Source: Isoetes taiwanensis (lineage: Eukaryota; Streptophyta; Lycopodiopsida; Isoetales; Isoetaceae). Taken from it: a DNA stretch of 64,000 nt. The stretch's first letter is position 1. Every line of letters starts with the position of its first letter. The DNA is taken from contig JAJEKV010000095.1 in the NCBI GenBank assembly GCA_021234155.1, forward strand, positions 3,112,621-3,176,620, in the 5' to 3' direction. Under the pieces are notes generated by a model. That model was not told the origin of the DNA, did no database searches, and was given only the letters and a program-made list of their open reading frames with translations. The translations under genes and the position numbers were made by a program. Positions 38,818-48,925 of this stretch are shown piece after piece.

Positions 38818-38885
38818 GCATTGGTGGTCTAGTGGTAGAATAGTACCCCACCGCAGTACGGACCAGGTTGATTCTCGGCCAATGC
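38818..38885 (+). pseudogene. tRNA-Gly copy, anticodon arm altered
   Basis: 68 nt. Anticodon arm CCCCACCGCAGTACGG, T arm CCAGGTTGATTCTCGG. Acceptor intact. Confidence 0.6.
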
Positions 38886-39158
38886 ATCACTGTGGTTCAA
38901 CTCTTCCAATTTTGTTCTTGGCGCAAGAGCCAAAAAAGATTTAATGCATTAAACCATGTTGATAATGACATAAGGATAAGCGAGCAATCGATTGCACCAT
39001 AGTGTGAGAAATGAGAGCTAATCTTGCTAATCTTCTTTGGTTGCTCTTCCCCAACCATCAAACATCACAATGAGAGAGAACAAATGACTAGCCAAATCCT
39101 ATCCTCCTAAATATTTCAATGATCTAAGAAGAAAGCGGAAGTATTCCACATCTTTGTC

Positions 39159-39237
39159 ATGGATGTGCGAGTGGTTATTGGGCATGACTAGAAATCATGT
39201 GGGCTTTGCTTGCATAGGTTGAATCCTATCATCCACG
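39159..39237 (+). tRNA. tRNA-Ser (AGA) copy, subtype A unit
   Basis: Starts ATGGATG, so the first pair is A-C. AGA arm intact, T loop one base short, 3' strand CATCCACG intact. Confidence 0.65.
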
Positions 39238-39643
39238 TGTAGGAGCTTTTTCATATTATTTTATAGTTCCTATCACATACGTCCATTCGATTAATATTTA
39301 GAGTTTGTCATTGAGATCGCACTCTTCCTTTGGCTCTAATATTCTAGGGTTTATGCATAGCCCCCATTAGTGGCACACCAATGCTCAACATTGTTACTCA
39401 TTCATGTTAATTCTTTCAATTTTTATGATATCAAGTTCAAGCATGGAAAAAAACGGTGATTGAGCAAATCTTGTTAAGCTTTATGCCTTGCATAATCATT
39501 TGTTTGGACTTATTAGAAGAACAACCATTCCTACACCTTATTATGCGACCCGATATTTTTTTGAATTTGGATTATGAGATGCATTTAATTGAGTTTGTTG
39601 TATGTGCTTGTTAATTAAGAAGGTATTCATTTGTATTACTTGT

Positions 39644-39712
39644 GCATTGGTGGTCTAGTGGTAGAATAGTACCCCTTGCAGTGCGGACCGAGTTCGATTC
39701 TCGGCCAATGCA
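39644..39712 (+). pseudogene. tRNA-Gly copy, anticodon arm altered
   Basis: 69 nt. CCCCTTGCAGTGCGG replaces the GCC arm. T arm and acceptor are perfect. Confidence 0.6.
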
Positions 39713-39964
39713 TCTGTGGTTCAACTCTTCTAATTTTGTTCTTGGCGCAAGAGCAAAAAGAAGATTTAATGCATTAAACCATGTTGATAATGACATAAGG
39801 ATAAGCTGAGCAATCGATTGCACCATAGGGTGAGAAATGAGATCGAAGCTAATCTTGCTCTTCCAACCATCAAACATCAGAATGAGAGAATAAATGACTA
39901 GCCAAATCCTATCCTCCTAAATATCTCAATGATCTAAGAAATCGGAGTATTCCACATCTTATTC

Positions 39965-40046
39965 GTGGATGTGTGAGAGTGGTTATTGGGCATGACCAGA
40001 AATCATGTGGGCTTCGCTCGCATAGGTTCGAATCCTATCATCCACG
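39965..40046 (+). tRNA. tRNA-Ser(AGA): tRNA-Ser (AGA), 82 nt, intact
   Basis: Full length. Acceptor GTGGATG/CATCCAC, anticodon stem CATGA/TCATG, loop CCAGAAA with AGA at 34-36, T arm ATAGG-TTCGAAT-CCTAT and G discriminator are all present. The D arm reads GTGTGAGAGTGG rather than GTGCCAGAGTGG. Confidence 0.85.
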
Positions 40047-40277
40047 TGTAGGAGCTATTTTATAGTCCCTATCACATACGTCCATTCGATTAATATTTAG
40101 AGTTTGTCATTCAGATTCCTCTTCCACTGGCGCAATATTCTAGAGTTTATGCATAGCACCCATTAGTGGCACACCAATGCTCGACATTGTTACTCATTCA
40201 CATGTTAATTCTTTCAATTTTTTATGATATAAAGTTCAAGCATGGAAAAACACGGTGATTGAGCAAATCTTGTCGCT

Positions 40278-40293
40278 TTATGCCTTGGCATAA
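40278..40293. repeat. 16-bp spacer palindrome, example copy
   Basis: TTATGCCTTGGCATAA is a perfect inverted repeat found in nearly every Ser-Gly spacer. It could form a small hairpin or bind a dimeric protein. Its function is unknown. Confidence 0.8.
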
Positions 40294-40443
40294 TCGTTTG
40301 TTTGGACTTATTAGAAGAACAACCATTCCTGCACCTTATTGTACGACCAAGATATTTTTTTGAGAACTGGATTATGAGATGCATTTGATTGAGTTGGTTG
40401 TATGTGCTTGTTAATTAAGAAGGTATTCATTTGTATTACTTGT

Positions 40444-40514
40444 GCATTGGTGGTCTAGTGGTAGAATAGTACCACCTGCGAGTCAGAGACCGAGTTCGAT
40501 TCTCGGCCAATGCA
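40444..40514 (+). pseudogene. tRNA-Gly copy, 71 nt, GCC lost
   Basis: Correct length with perfect acceptor and T arm, but the anticodon region reads CCACCTGCGAGTCAGAGA and the 3' stem strand GGTAC is absent. Confidence 0.65.
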
Positions 40515-40797
40515 TCCTGTGGTTCAACTCTTCTAATTTTGTTCTTGGCGCAAGAGCCAAAAAGAAGATTTAATGCATTAAACCATGTTGATAATGACAT
40601 AAGGATAAACCATGTTGATAATGACATAAGGATAACTGAGCAATCGATTGCACCATAGGGTGAGAAATGAGATCGAAGCTAATCTTGCTCTTCCAACCAT
40701 CAAACATTAGAATGAGAGAGAATAAATGACTAGCCAAATCCTATCCTCCTAAATATCTCAATGATCTAAAAGTATCGAAGTATTCCACATCTTTGGC

Positions 40798-40878
40798 GTG
40801 GATGTGCGGAGTGGTTATTGGGCATGACTAGAAATCATGTGGGCTTTGCTCGCGCATAGGGTTGAATCCTATCATCCG
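40798..40878 (+). tRNA. tRNA-Ser (AGA) copy
   Basis: AGA arm intact. Variable arm has extra GC, T arm reads AGGGTTGAATCCT, 3' strand CATCCG. Subtype B unit. Confidence 0.65.
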
Positions 40879-41290
40879 TGTAGGAGCTTGTTCATATTAT
40901 TTTATAGTCCCTATCACATCGTCCATTCGATTAATATTTAGAGTTTGTCATTGATTCCCTCGCACTCTTCCTTTGGCGCCAATATTCTAGAGTTTATGCA
41001 TAGCCCCCATTAGTGGCACACCAATGCTCGACATTGTTACTCATTCACATGTTAATTCTTTCAATTTTTTATGATATCAAGTTCAAGCATGGAAGAACAC
41101 GGTGATTGAGCAAATCTTGTCGCTTTATGCCTTGGCATAATCGTTTGTTTGGACTTATTAGAAGAACAACCATTCACGCACCTTATTTATGCGACCCGAT
41201 ATTTTTTTTGAAGCTGGATTATGAGATGCATTTTATTGAGTTGGTTGTATGTTCTTGTTAATTAAGAAGGTATTCATTTGTATTACTTGT

Positions 41291-41361
41291 GCATTGGTGG
41301 TCTAGTGGTAGAATAGTACCCTGCCACGGTACAGACCCGAGTTCGATTCTCGGCCAATGCA
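41291..41361 (+). tRNA. tRNA-Gly(GCC): tRNA-Gly (GCC), intact
   Basis: Decodes GGC and GGU glycine codons. All arms pair: acceptor GCATTGG/CCAATGC with A discriminator, D arm GTCTAGTGGTAGAAT (the plant-type D arm), anticodon stem GTACC/GGTAC, loop CTGCCAC with GCC at 34-36, and T arm CCGAG-TTCGATT-CTCGG. The A box and B box, the internal pol III promoter, are therefore intact. Length is the standard 71 nt, with no intron. A TTTT run lies 22 nt downstream. Identical to the copies at 42092 and 58450. Confidence 0.95.
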
Positions 41362-41383
41362 TCCTGTGGTTCAACTCTTCCAA

Positions 41384-41387
41384 TTTT
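41384..41387 (+). terminator. Likely pol III terminator of tRNA-Gly
   Basis: First TTTT run after the gene, 22 nt downstream, in AATTTTG. The same run follows nearly every Gly copy. It is short for a strong pol III stop. Confidence 0.5.
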
Positions 41388-41618
41388 GTTCTTGGCGCAA
41401 GAGCCAAAAAGAAGCATTAAACCATATTGATAATGACATAAGGATAACTGAGCAATCGATTGCATGAGAAATGAGATCGAAGCTAATCTTGCTAATCTTG
41501 CTGGTTGCTCTTCCAACCATCAAACATCACAATGAGAGAGAACAAATGACTAGCCAAATCCTATCCTCCTAAATATTTCAATGATCTAAGAAGAAACGGA
41601 AGTATTCCACATGCTGTC

Positions 41619-41700
41619 ATGGATGTGCCAGAGTGGTTATTGGGCATGACTAGAAATCATGTGGGCTTTGCTTGCATAGGTTCGAATCCTATCATCCACG
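41619..41700 (+). tRNA. tRNA-Ser(AGA): tRNA-Ser (AGA), 82 nt, one acceptor change
   Basis: Decodes UCN serine codons. D arm GTGCCAGAGTGGTTATTGGG, anticodon stem CATGA/TCATG with loop CTAGAAA, long variable arm GGGCTTTGCT, T arm ATAGG-TTCGAAT-CCTAT, 3' strand CATCCACG. Position 1 is A rather than G, so pair 1-72 is A-C. A TTTTT run begins 10 nt downstream. Confidence 0.85.
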
Positions 41701-41709
41701 TGTAGGAGC

Positions 41710-41714
41710 TTTTT
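41710..41714 (+). terminator. Likely pol III terminator of tRNA-Ser (subtype A)
   Basis: TTTTT about 10 nt after the gene. In subtype B units this becomes CTTGTT and the next TTTT is about 25 nt away. Confidence 0.6.
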
Positions 41715-42091
41715 CATATTATTTTATAGTTCCTATCACTTAGAGTTCGATTAATACTTAGAGTTTGTCATTCAGATTCCCTACGCGCTCTAATATTCTA
41801 GGGTTTATGCATAGCCCCCCTTAGTGGCACACGAATGCTCAACATTGTTACTCATTCACATGTTAATTCTTTCAATTTTTTATGATATCAAGTTCAAGCA
41901 TGGAAAAACACGGTGATTGAGCAAATCTTGTCGCTTTATGCCTTGGCATTTGGACTTATTAGAAGAACAACCATTCCTACACCTTATTGTACGACCACGA
42001 TATTTTTTTGCGAACTGGATTATGAGATGCATTTAATTGAGTTTGTTGTATGTGCTTGTTAATTAAGAAGGTATTCATTTGTATTACTTGT

Positions 42092-42162
42092 GCATTGGTG
42101 GTCTAGTGGTAGAATAGTACCCTGCCACGGTACAGACCCGAGTTCGATTCTCGGCCAATGCA
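42092..42162 (+). tRNA. tRNA-Gly(GCC): tRNA-Gly (GCC), intact
   Basis: Same 71-nt sequence as 41291-41361, with every arm paired and GCC in register. TTTT follows at 42185-42188. Confidence 0.95.
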
Positions 42163-42184
42163 TCCTGTGGTTTAACTCTTCTAA

Positions 42185-42188
42185 TTTT
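42185..42188 (+). terminator. Likely pol III terminator of tRNA-Gly
   Basis: TTTT 22 nt after the gene end, in the same position as at 41384. Confidence 0.5.
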
Positions 42189-42260
42189 GTTCTTGGCGCA
42201 AGAGCCAAAAAGAAGATTTAATGCATTAAACCATGTTGATAATGACATAAGGATAACTGA

Positions 42261-42272
42261 GCAATCGATTGC
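42261..42272. repeat. 12-bp spacer palindrome, example copy
   Basis: GCAATCGATTGC, perfect, present in most Gly-Ser spacers. Some subtype A units keep only its left part, going straight from GATTGC to ATGAGAAATGAG. Confidence 0.75.
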
Positions 42273-42419
42273 ACCATAGGGTGAGAAATGAGATCGAAGC
42301 TAATCTTGCTCTTCCAACCATCAAACATCAGAATGAGAGAGAATAAATGACTAGCCAAATCCTATCCTCCTAAATATCTCAATGATCTAAGAAGTATCGG
42401 AGTATTCCACATCTTTGGC

Positions 42420-42496
42420 GTGGATGTGCGAGTGGTTATTGGGCATGACTAGAAATCATGTGGGCTTTGCTCGCATAGTTTGAATCCTATCATCCG
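42420..42496 (+). tRNA. tRNA-Ser (AGA) copy
   Basis: Acceptor 5' strand and AGA arm intact. D arm GTGCGAGTGG, T arm ATAGTTTGAATCCTAT, 3' strand CATCCG. Confidence 0.65.
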
Positions 42497-42689
42497 TGTA
42501 GGAGCTTGTTCATATTATTTTATAGTCCCTATCACATACATCCATTGATTAATATTTAGAGTTTGTCATTGATTCCCTCGCACTCTTCCCGGCGCCAATA
42601 TTCTAGAGTTTATGCATAGCCCCATTAGTGGCACACCAATGCTCGACATTGTTACTCATTCACATGTTAATTCTTTCAATTTTTTATGA

Positions 42690-42701
42690 TATCAAGTTCA
42701 A
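42690..42701. repeat. Target-site duplication (left) of the - strand LINE
   Basis: TATCAAGTTCAA, repeated at 44677-44688. It is single-copy in uninterrupted units. Confidence 0.9.
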
Positions 42702-44676
42702 AAAAAATTTTTGAAGGACGTCAAGCTTTATTCACCAACTAGAAACCGAGCAACATAAATGCAAAGGCGGGATTATAACCCCGTTTGGACAAACCGAAGG
42801 CACAACCACTGCCTATGCAAAGAATGAATCTGAAGGTAAGTATGCGGATTTTACTTTCTTCTCTTGATCAAGAGAAGAACAATTGTAAACCCATAACAAT
42901 TTTATCTTGCTTGCGAAGAACAACCTCATCTGCATTATCTATGCCCTTAAAGATAAACAACCTCCTTCTCTTCCAGTTGACCATAAAAGCCGATACATGC
43001 GAGAGATGAAAAGCTTCGTTTCGTTGTTTGGGCCAAGCATCGGGGATGAATGCAAAGCAAAATTTCTTTGGCTAGATCTTGGCGATGCCAAAAGGGTCAA
43101 CAACCAAGACCATGCCTGAAGCCTCTCACACAAGAAAAACAATGCTCAATACTCTCAACCCCTTTGGCATAAAGGCGGAGCTCACGAAATCCGATTATCC
43201 ATTTTATGGACTAACTTTGTTGACTCACGAGGCATCTATGGATCACTTGCCACCACAAAACTACTACTTTGGGGTGGGCGGCTTATCCATACCCATATCA
43301 AACACTTTTCCATTGTGGTGGGGACACGAAGATGCCATCTATTAGATGGGCGAGGATTTCAGAATGCACAAGCAATTTATACGAAGAACACAAAAAGCAT
43401 GGGCTGGATATCACGATGGCAACCCCATATGACTACCTCAATGCGTTTGAATCACGTGACAACAATGCGACAATATGATTCAGTTTACTGTCCCCATCGT
43501 ACAACAAGAACTTTGTTCTAAATGCTTCCCATGACATGAGATGATCCGGACTCATACCAAGCTGCAATAGTATTGATACCGGTGCTACCCATCGTCGTTG
43601 TGTCTTTGGATGAACAACCACACTTAGAGGCACATTCTACGGGGTGTCACGCAAGGAATCCACCGGCATGGAGTGGACAGCCCGAAGACATGCCTCGGGA
43701 TTAATATGGAAAAGGGACGGCGATTGTCCCAAGCGCCAAGCAACCCCTTTAGAAAGGGAGAAGCATTAGGATCACGGATGCATATGATAAAGCAAAGCCC
43801 AAGGAAGGAGGGGCTTAATGGAGGCCTTATGAAATGGGAGACAATCTTTGAATCACTGCACCAACAACCTGAGGCGGAGGAGAATCATCCTTACCAATGA
43901 AAATCCTCCAAATGAACTTTGATATCATCACCTTGCTTTGGAGGTGAAAATCCAACATACCAAGACCACCCGGTGCCTTAGGTCTAATGCATTTTAAAAA
44001 GCTACCTTGACCAGCTTGCTCTAACTCATTTCCACCCCAAATAAAATTTCGGCGATCGCACAATCTCCTCCATCTTACCTTGCGGAGCTAGTAAAAGCGA
44101 GATGCCATGTAGACATGAGTATTACTAAGAACACATTTAGCCCGCGGTGATTCTCAGGGCATGGGCGGTTTAGTTGTATTCCACCAAAACAAGTGCTTTT
44201 GCAACCCACTAATGATTTCATCCCAAACATCTGAGGCGAGACATGAATTCCAAGCTGGGATACCAAGCAACTTTTGTGGTATTGCCATGCGAGAAGAATC
44301 TTCAAGGATAGTCAAAATACGAGGGAGGGATGGGTGTCCAGCGTCCTAAAGGCTGTACATTTTTGCCACCCTACAAGAACTCGATGCTAAGGAGAATGTG
44401 TCTAATAATAGCTTAGCATTCACGAAGATTCTAGCATCCGGCAATTAGGAACAAAAAGTGTCATCGGCATATTGGTTACATACCTCTTGAGAACCATCGT
44501 CCATTGGGAGGCCTTGAATAGCGCCATCTTGGGTAGCCCGGAGAAAATTTGGGACAAGACTTACGCCACAATTGTGAAAAGCAAGGGTGCTAAGGGACAA
44601 CCCTGTCGAATTCCTCTACCCACTACAAAAATATCCGATGGCTCGCCTTGGAAAAGGACAGTAGATCTGGCTGATG
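42702..44676 (-). mobile_element. 5'-truncated LINE (L1-type), - strand, frames broken
   Basis: A 1.98-kb non-LTR retrotransposon lies between 12-bp direct repeats. On the - strand it starts inside the reverse transcriptase near GIRQGCPLAPLLF (about 44564-44635), then YADDT (about 44459-44473), where the catalytic Asp pair sits. A later segment at about 43827-44063 reads RRNFIWGG and KAPGGLGMLDF, typical of the region after the RT in plant L1 ORF2. The 3' end has AATAAA about 20 bp before CTTC and the A/T tail. Stops and frameshifts interrupt the frame. Removing the element returns the unit to about 813 bp. Confidence 0.9.
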
Positions 44677-44688
44677 TATCAAGTTCAA
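44677..44688. repeat. Target-site duplication (right) of the - strand LINE
   Basis: Second copy of TATCAAGTTCAA. The array resumes with GCATGGAAGAACACGG. Confidence 0.9.
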
Positions 44689-44891
44689 GCATGGAAGAAC
44701 ACGGTGATTGAGCAAATCTTGTCGCTTTATGCCTTGGCATAATCGTTTGTTTGGACTTATTAGAAGAACAACCATTCCTGCACCTTATTATGCGACCGAT
44801 ATTTTTTTGAGAGCCTGGATTATGAGATGCATTTGATTGAGTTGGTTGTATGTGCTTGTTAATTAAGAAGGTATTCATTTATATTACTTGT

Positions 44892-44959
44892 GCATTGGTG
44901 GTCTAGTGGTAGAATAGTACCTGCCCGCGTCTGAACCGAGTTGATTCTCGGCCAATGAA
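44892..44959 (+). pseudogene. tRNA-Gly copy, anticodon arm and 3' end altered
   Basis: CCTGCCCGCGTCTGAA replaces the anticodon arm, one T-loop base is missing, and the acceptor 3' strand ends CCAATGAA. Confidence 0.6.
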
Positions 44960-45197
44960 TCCTGTGGTTCAACTCTTCCAATTTTGTTCTTGGCGCAAGA
45001 GCCAAAAAGAAGATTTAATGCATTAAACCGGATAACTGAGCAATCGATTGCATGAGAAATGAGATCAAAGCTAATCTTGCTGGTTGCTCTTCCAACCATC
45101 AAACATCACAATGAGAGAGAACAAATGACTAGCCAAATCCTATCCTCCTAAATATTTCAATGATCTAAGAAGAAACGGAAGTATTCCACATGCTGTC

Positions 45198-45279
45198 GTG
45201 GATATGCCAGAGTGGGTATTGGGTATGACTAGAAATCATGTGGGCTTTGCTCGAATAGGTTCAAATCCTATCATCCACG
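45198..45279 (+). tRNA. tRNA-Ser(AGA): tRNA-Ser (AGA), 82 nt, with substitutions
   Basis: Full length with AGA in register, acceptor GTGGATA/CATCCAC, T loop TTCAAAT instead of TTCGAAT, and GGGTATGA instead of GGGCATGA. The changes are base substitutions, not indels. A TTTTTT run follows about 10 nt downstream. Confidence 0.75.
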
Positions 45280-45471
45280 TGTAGGAGTTTTTTCATATTA
45301 TTTTATAGTCCCTACTATCACATACGTCAATTCGATTAATACTTAGAGTTTGCCATTCATTCAGATTCCCTACGCACTCTTCCATTGACGCAATATTCTA
45401 GGGTTTATGCATAGCCCCCCTTAGTGGCACACGAATGCTCAACATTGTTACTCATTCACATGTTAATTCTT

Positions 45472-45475
<4 letters not shown>

Positions 45476-45502
<27 letters not shown>

Positions 45503-45844
45503 GAAGGCAAGATATTTAAATTTTATTAATAAATAATGGTATACAACCTTATTTATAAGCCTCCCATAGGCCAGATAGGAAATATTTGCATTTTTCAAAT
45601 CAAACAACTATGACAACTTTGAGTAGACAAAAGAGAGGATTAGTACTCCGTTTGAATTCCCGCTCAACCTCTTCCCTCCCAAAGCCTAGTATTAGGGGGC
45701 TCCTACCTCGTTCCTGTGTGTAGTACTGAAGATAACCGCCTCGCTCTTCCCGCTCTAGGAAGTACTATAGGAGCATGGCTTCTTACTTTCCTGCCTCCCT
45801 TCGCGTCCATCACAATGTTGCATAGCCATTTGTTGCATAGTCAA
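45476..45844 (-). mobile_element. LINE 3' fragment, copy 1 (no Helitron inside)
   Basis: Begins with a 27-T run (45476-45502), then GAAGGCAAGATATTTAAATT, and continues to the second TCAA at 45841-45844. It is the 3' end of a - strand LINE. It matches 54397-54430 plus 57916-58223 with about one base difference over roughly 300 bp. It sits at the same unit position (TTCTTTCAA^TTTTTATG) as copy 2. Between 45536 and 45537 it keeps the uninterrupted AT that is occupied by a Helitron in copy 2. Confidence 0.85.
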
Positions 45845-45915
45845 TCTTATATTATAATGTTATTGGGTAAGTATGTCGTCAACGAAACCCTAACCCTATT
45901 TTCGGCATACGTCCG

Positions 45916-46024
45916 GCTCCGCTTCAACTCCCGCTATGGAAATAAAGCTATGCTATGGAACCTGGGCCCGTTTTCATCTAGCTCCGCTTCAACTCCTGCT
46001 ATGGAAATAAAGCTATGCTATGGA
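45916..46024. repeat. 44-bp direct duplication, period 65 bp
   Basis: Copies at 45916-45959 and 45981-46024 start GCTCCGCTTCAACTCC and end AAGCTATGCTATGGA, differing at one base. They lie inside the composite Helitron. Confidence 0.9.
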
Positions 46025-46448
46025 GCCGACGTGAATGCACTACCCACACCACACCTGTAGGGTCTGCTCTACCCGGAGCACTTGGGAAAGCCTGTCCTCG
46101 ATTCAATCCTTTATTCTATTTTCATTTGACAGATTAGTTCAGACACATTAGACACAGATTAGATCAGCTGCTATGTGGATGCTTCCGCCCGCTATGAGGA
46201 TCATTTGACATTGAAGGTCCCGTGAATGGGTTAATCGACATGATTACGCATACGCGGACCATAATCACTTGTCGGGATTGCAAAAGTTGCGTTTCGGACA
46301 TCTTATATTAATGAGGTATGTTGAGTTAATTGATGACCTGCTTTGAATATCGCTTCTTAATGCGGGTTGTTTTAGCGTCTGCGATTATCGGTTCTTTGTT
46401 TTCAATACTTTCCACGATCATGAATGGCGTGGCTGGGTTTGATGTGTT

Positions 46449-47171
46449 TTGAGATCCACTATTTTTAGGTCGTGGATATTTCCTCGACATCATGCCTCGG
46501 AGGTTGAGAGCCTTAATCTATCCCTAATATTGAGGTTAAGACTCCTATATCCTTATTTATTGCCAGCAGGGCGGCTTCCACATCTAAACATTGATATGGC
46601 CTTAATTAACGGTGCGGTCGTTCCGCGAAAGTGGCGTTCAATTAGGTAAGTTTGAAATGTATGATCAACAAGCCTTGCGGGTTGTTTTCTTAGTAGAAAA
46701 TTATACTTACTTGCTTCAATTATTTTGGTTTTCCATTTTGAATGCTAACTTGGATTTGGTGCTAGGGCTTGGATTTCGTTGTCATGGCATCAAGCTCATC
46801 CTTTCCTTTGTTAGTAATTATGCTGATCTCGATTGGCCGACCTCGGTATGTTTGGGCAAGATGGACATCTATTTGCGGCTCTTAGTTTCTTTCATTGGGT
46901 TTACACCACGATCCGACAACCATTATTCTTGTTTTATATAGTTGCGGGAGGAAGTGGACATGTATTGGATATGCTATGTATATTAGCGCACTATGGATCA
47001 ATTGCACATCATCACGAGAATGTGCTCTATTTGTTACAAATTCGCGGTAGAATATACGCCCGAGAATACAAAGTTCACGAGCGGGAAGACATACTATGGC
47101 ATTTGATAGTAGAAAACAATCTGCAATTTGAGAGAGGTTTGGCGGGCATGTCGGAGAAGGAAGAAAAATAA
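46449..47171 (+). other. Overlapping unrecognised frames in the composite Helitron
   Basis: Three + strand frames of 66, 109 and 112 codons overlap here. The last contains a hydrophobic stretch and AGGSGHVLDMLC. I recognise no family. A captured, frameshifted gene piece is possible, and so is chance. Confidence 0.25.
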
Positions 47172-47363
47172 GCATTTGGAGAATTAGCGTGGCATGAAAA
47201 ATGCAAAATTTCTATAAAGCGCCATGTGGATGGCTTATAATCGGTCACGAAGAGACATTAAAGCGGATGTCATACCCTTTGTCTATCACATTTTCTCTTA
47301 TGGAAATCTTTAATGTAGAAGGAGAGCATAAGATTTTTGCGGTTCATACAACAATCTTATATT

Positions 47364-47400
47364 ACTAGTAATGGTGCCGGCATTCTGGGCAAATGTTCAG
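47364..47400 (-). mobile_element. Helitron 3' end, nested
   Basis: On the - strand the sequence ends in a degenerate hairpin, then GGCACCATTACTAG. This is the same tail as the Helitron end at 54431. To its left lies TCTTATATTA (47354-47363), which is the first ten bases of a + strand Helitron terminus. A Helitron may have inserted at A^T inside another Helitron's end. Confidence 0.55.
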
Positions 47401-47499
47401 GAACATTTGTGGATGGAAACCTATTCGGCTCGGACTCATTTTTATACATCTAATATAATAGAAACCAAGTCCATCATTGCTAGGCTATAAGTTTTATTG

Positions 47500-48925
47500 C
47501 ATTTGATAACCTTCCCTTTGCTCTATGCATATCCTTTTTTCCTCATTTTCTCACACACTTTCTTTTTCCCCTTTTCTTATTTTCACACATTTACTTTTCT
47601 CCTTCTCTCTCTTTTTTTTTTTTACCCTCTTCTCCCTCCTCTTTTTTTCTTTTTTCTCCTTCTCATTTTCCCTTTCCCTTTCCTTTCCCTTTCCCTTTTT
47701 TTTGTGGCTTTTTTCCTTCCCTTTTCACCTTTCTCCACCCCTTCCATTTTCTCATCTTTTTTCCCTTTCCTTTTCCATTCCTTTTGCTTTTCTCTTTTCC
47801 CTTCCTTTTGTCATGCCCTTTTTTGCATTCCCTTTTCCCCACCTTTTTTTTTATGTTTTCTTCCTCTCCTCACCCTTCTTCTTTATCTCATGTCTCTTTT
47901 TCCCATTTTCTTCTTTTTTTTTTATGCCTTTTTTCCTTTCCTTCCCCTTCCCTCCTTTTTCTTTTTCCCTTTCCTTCTTTTTCATCATTTCCCCCCTTTC
48001 CACCCCATTTTCCCGTGCCCAGCTTTTCCTCTTTCCTTCCCCTTTCCTTTTCTCTTTCCCTTCCCTTTCCCTTTTCCTTTCTCTTTCCTTTTTTCTTTTT
48101 TTTCCTTTTCTTTTTTTCCATGTATTTTTTTTTCCATTCCCTTTTTTCCACTTTTTTTTTTTTTTTTCATTTTCTGCCTTTCCTTACCCTTCCCTTTTCC
48201 CGTCCTATTCCCCTTTTTTTTTTCTTTTCCCCTTTCCCATGCTCTTTTTCCTTTGTTTTACCCTTTCTCCACCCCTTTCCCTCTTCAGTTTTCGTGCCCT
48301 TTTTCCCTTCCTCTTTTCCATTTTCCCTCCTTATTCCTCGTGTTCTTTTTTCTTTCCCCTTTCCTTTTTAGCCTCCCATTTCCTTTTCCTTTTCCTTCTT
48401 TTTTCATCTTTTTTCTCTTTTTGCATGCCCTTTTCGCCTTTTTTTTTCCACCCTTTTTTTTCCTTTTCCTCTTTTCCTTTCCATTTCCACCTTTTTTCAT
48501 TCCATTTTTCCACCTTTTTCAATGCCCTTTTCCTCCTTTTCCCCACCCTCTTCTCCTTTTCCTTTCCTCTTTTCCTATTCCATGAAGTTCTCTTTTAGGC
48601 ACCTTTTCCCTTTTCCCTTTTTCTTTCCTCACCCCTTTTTCCTCTTCGTTGCCGCGCCTCCTTCCTCTCCTTCTCCTTTTTTCCTCATGCCTTTTCCTAA
48701 GCCTTAGGGTTTATTTTCCATGCCCTTTTTCATCCACCATTCTTATCTTCCCTTTTTTCCCAATCTTATGTTAAAATTTTTCTTGCCTTTTCTTCTTTTC
48801 CTCCTTCCCCTTTTCTTTTCCCTTATTCATCCCTTTTTCCTTTTCATGATTGCTTTTTTGGTCCTTCCTTTTCTCCCTTTCTTGTCTTCTTTTAAAATTT
48901 CTTTTTCCCTTTCCGACTATGAAGA
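47500..48925. repeat. Pyrimidine-rich block (C/T on the + strand)
   Basis: About 1.4 kb almost entirely of C and T on the + strand, with irregular CTTTTTCCC words and no fixed period. The 362- and 357-codon frames here are poly-Phe/Ser/Pro/Leu composition artefacts. Confidence 0.85.

Noticed and set aside
41400-41420. Hairpin TTGGCGCAAGAGCCAA after tRNA-Gly as a rho-independent terminator
   Set aside because: Bacterial-type terminators are not expected here. The weak stem is only a 5-bp pairing and pol III uses the T run upstream of it.
36132-45102. Recurrent - strand frames starting MNTFLINKHIQPTQ or including FDGWKSKISFDLISH
   Set aside because: They are the reverse of the array unit and of tRNA genes, recur in each unit by repetition, and break at unit indels. 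Not a gene family.
47497-48598. Long + strand frames (362 and 357 codons)
   Set aside because: They lie in a C/T-only block and encode almost only Phe, Ser, Pro and Leu. Stop codons need A or G, so such frames stay open by composition alone.
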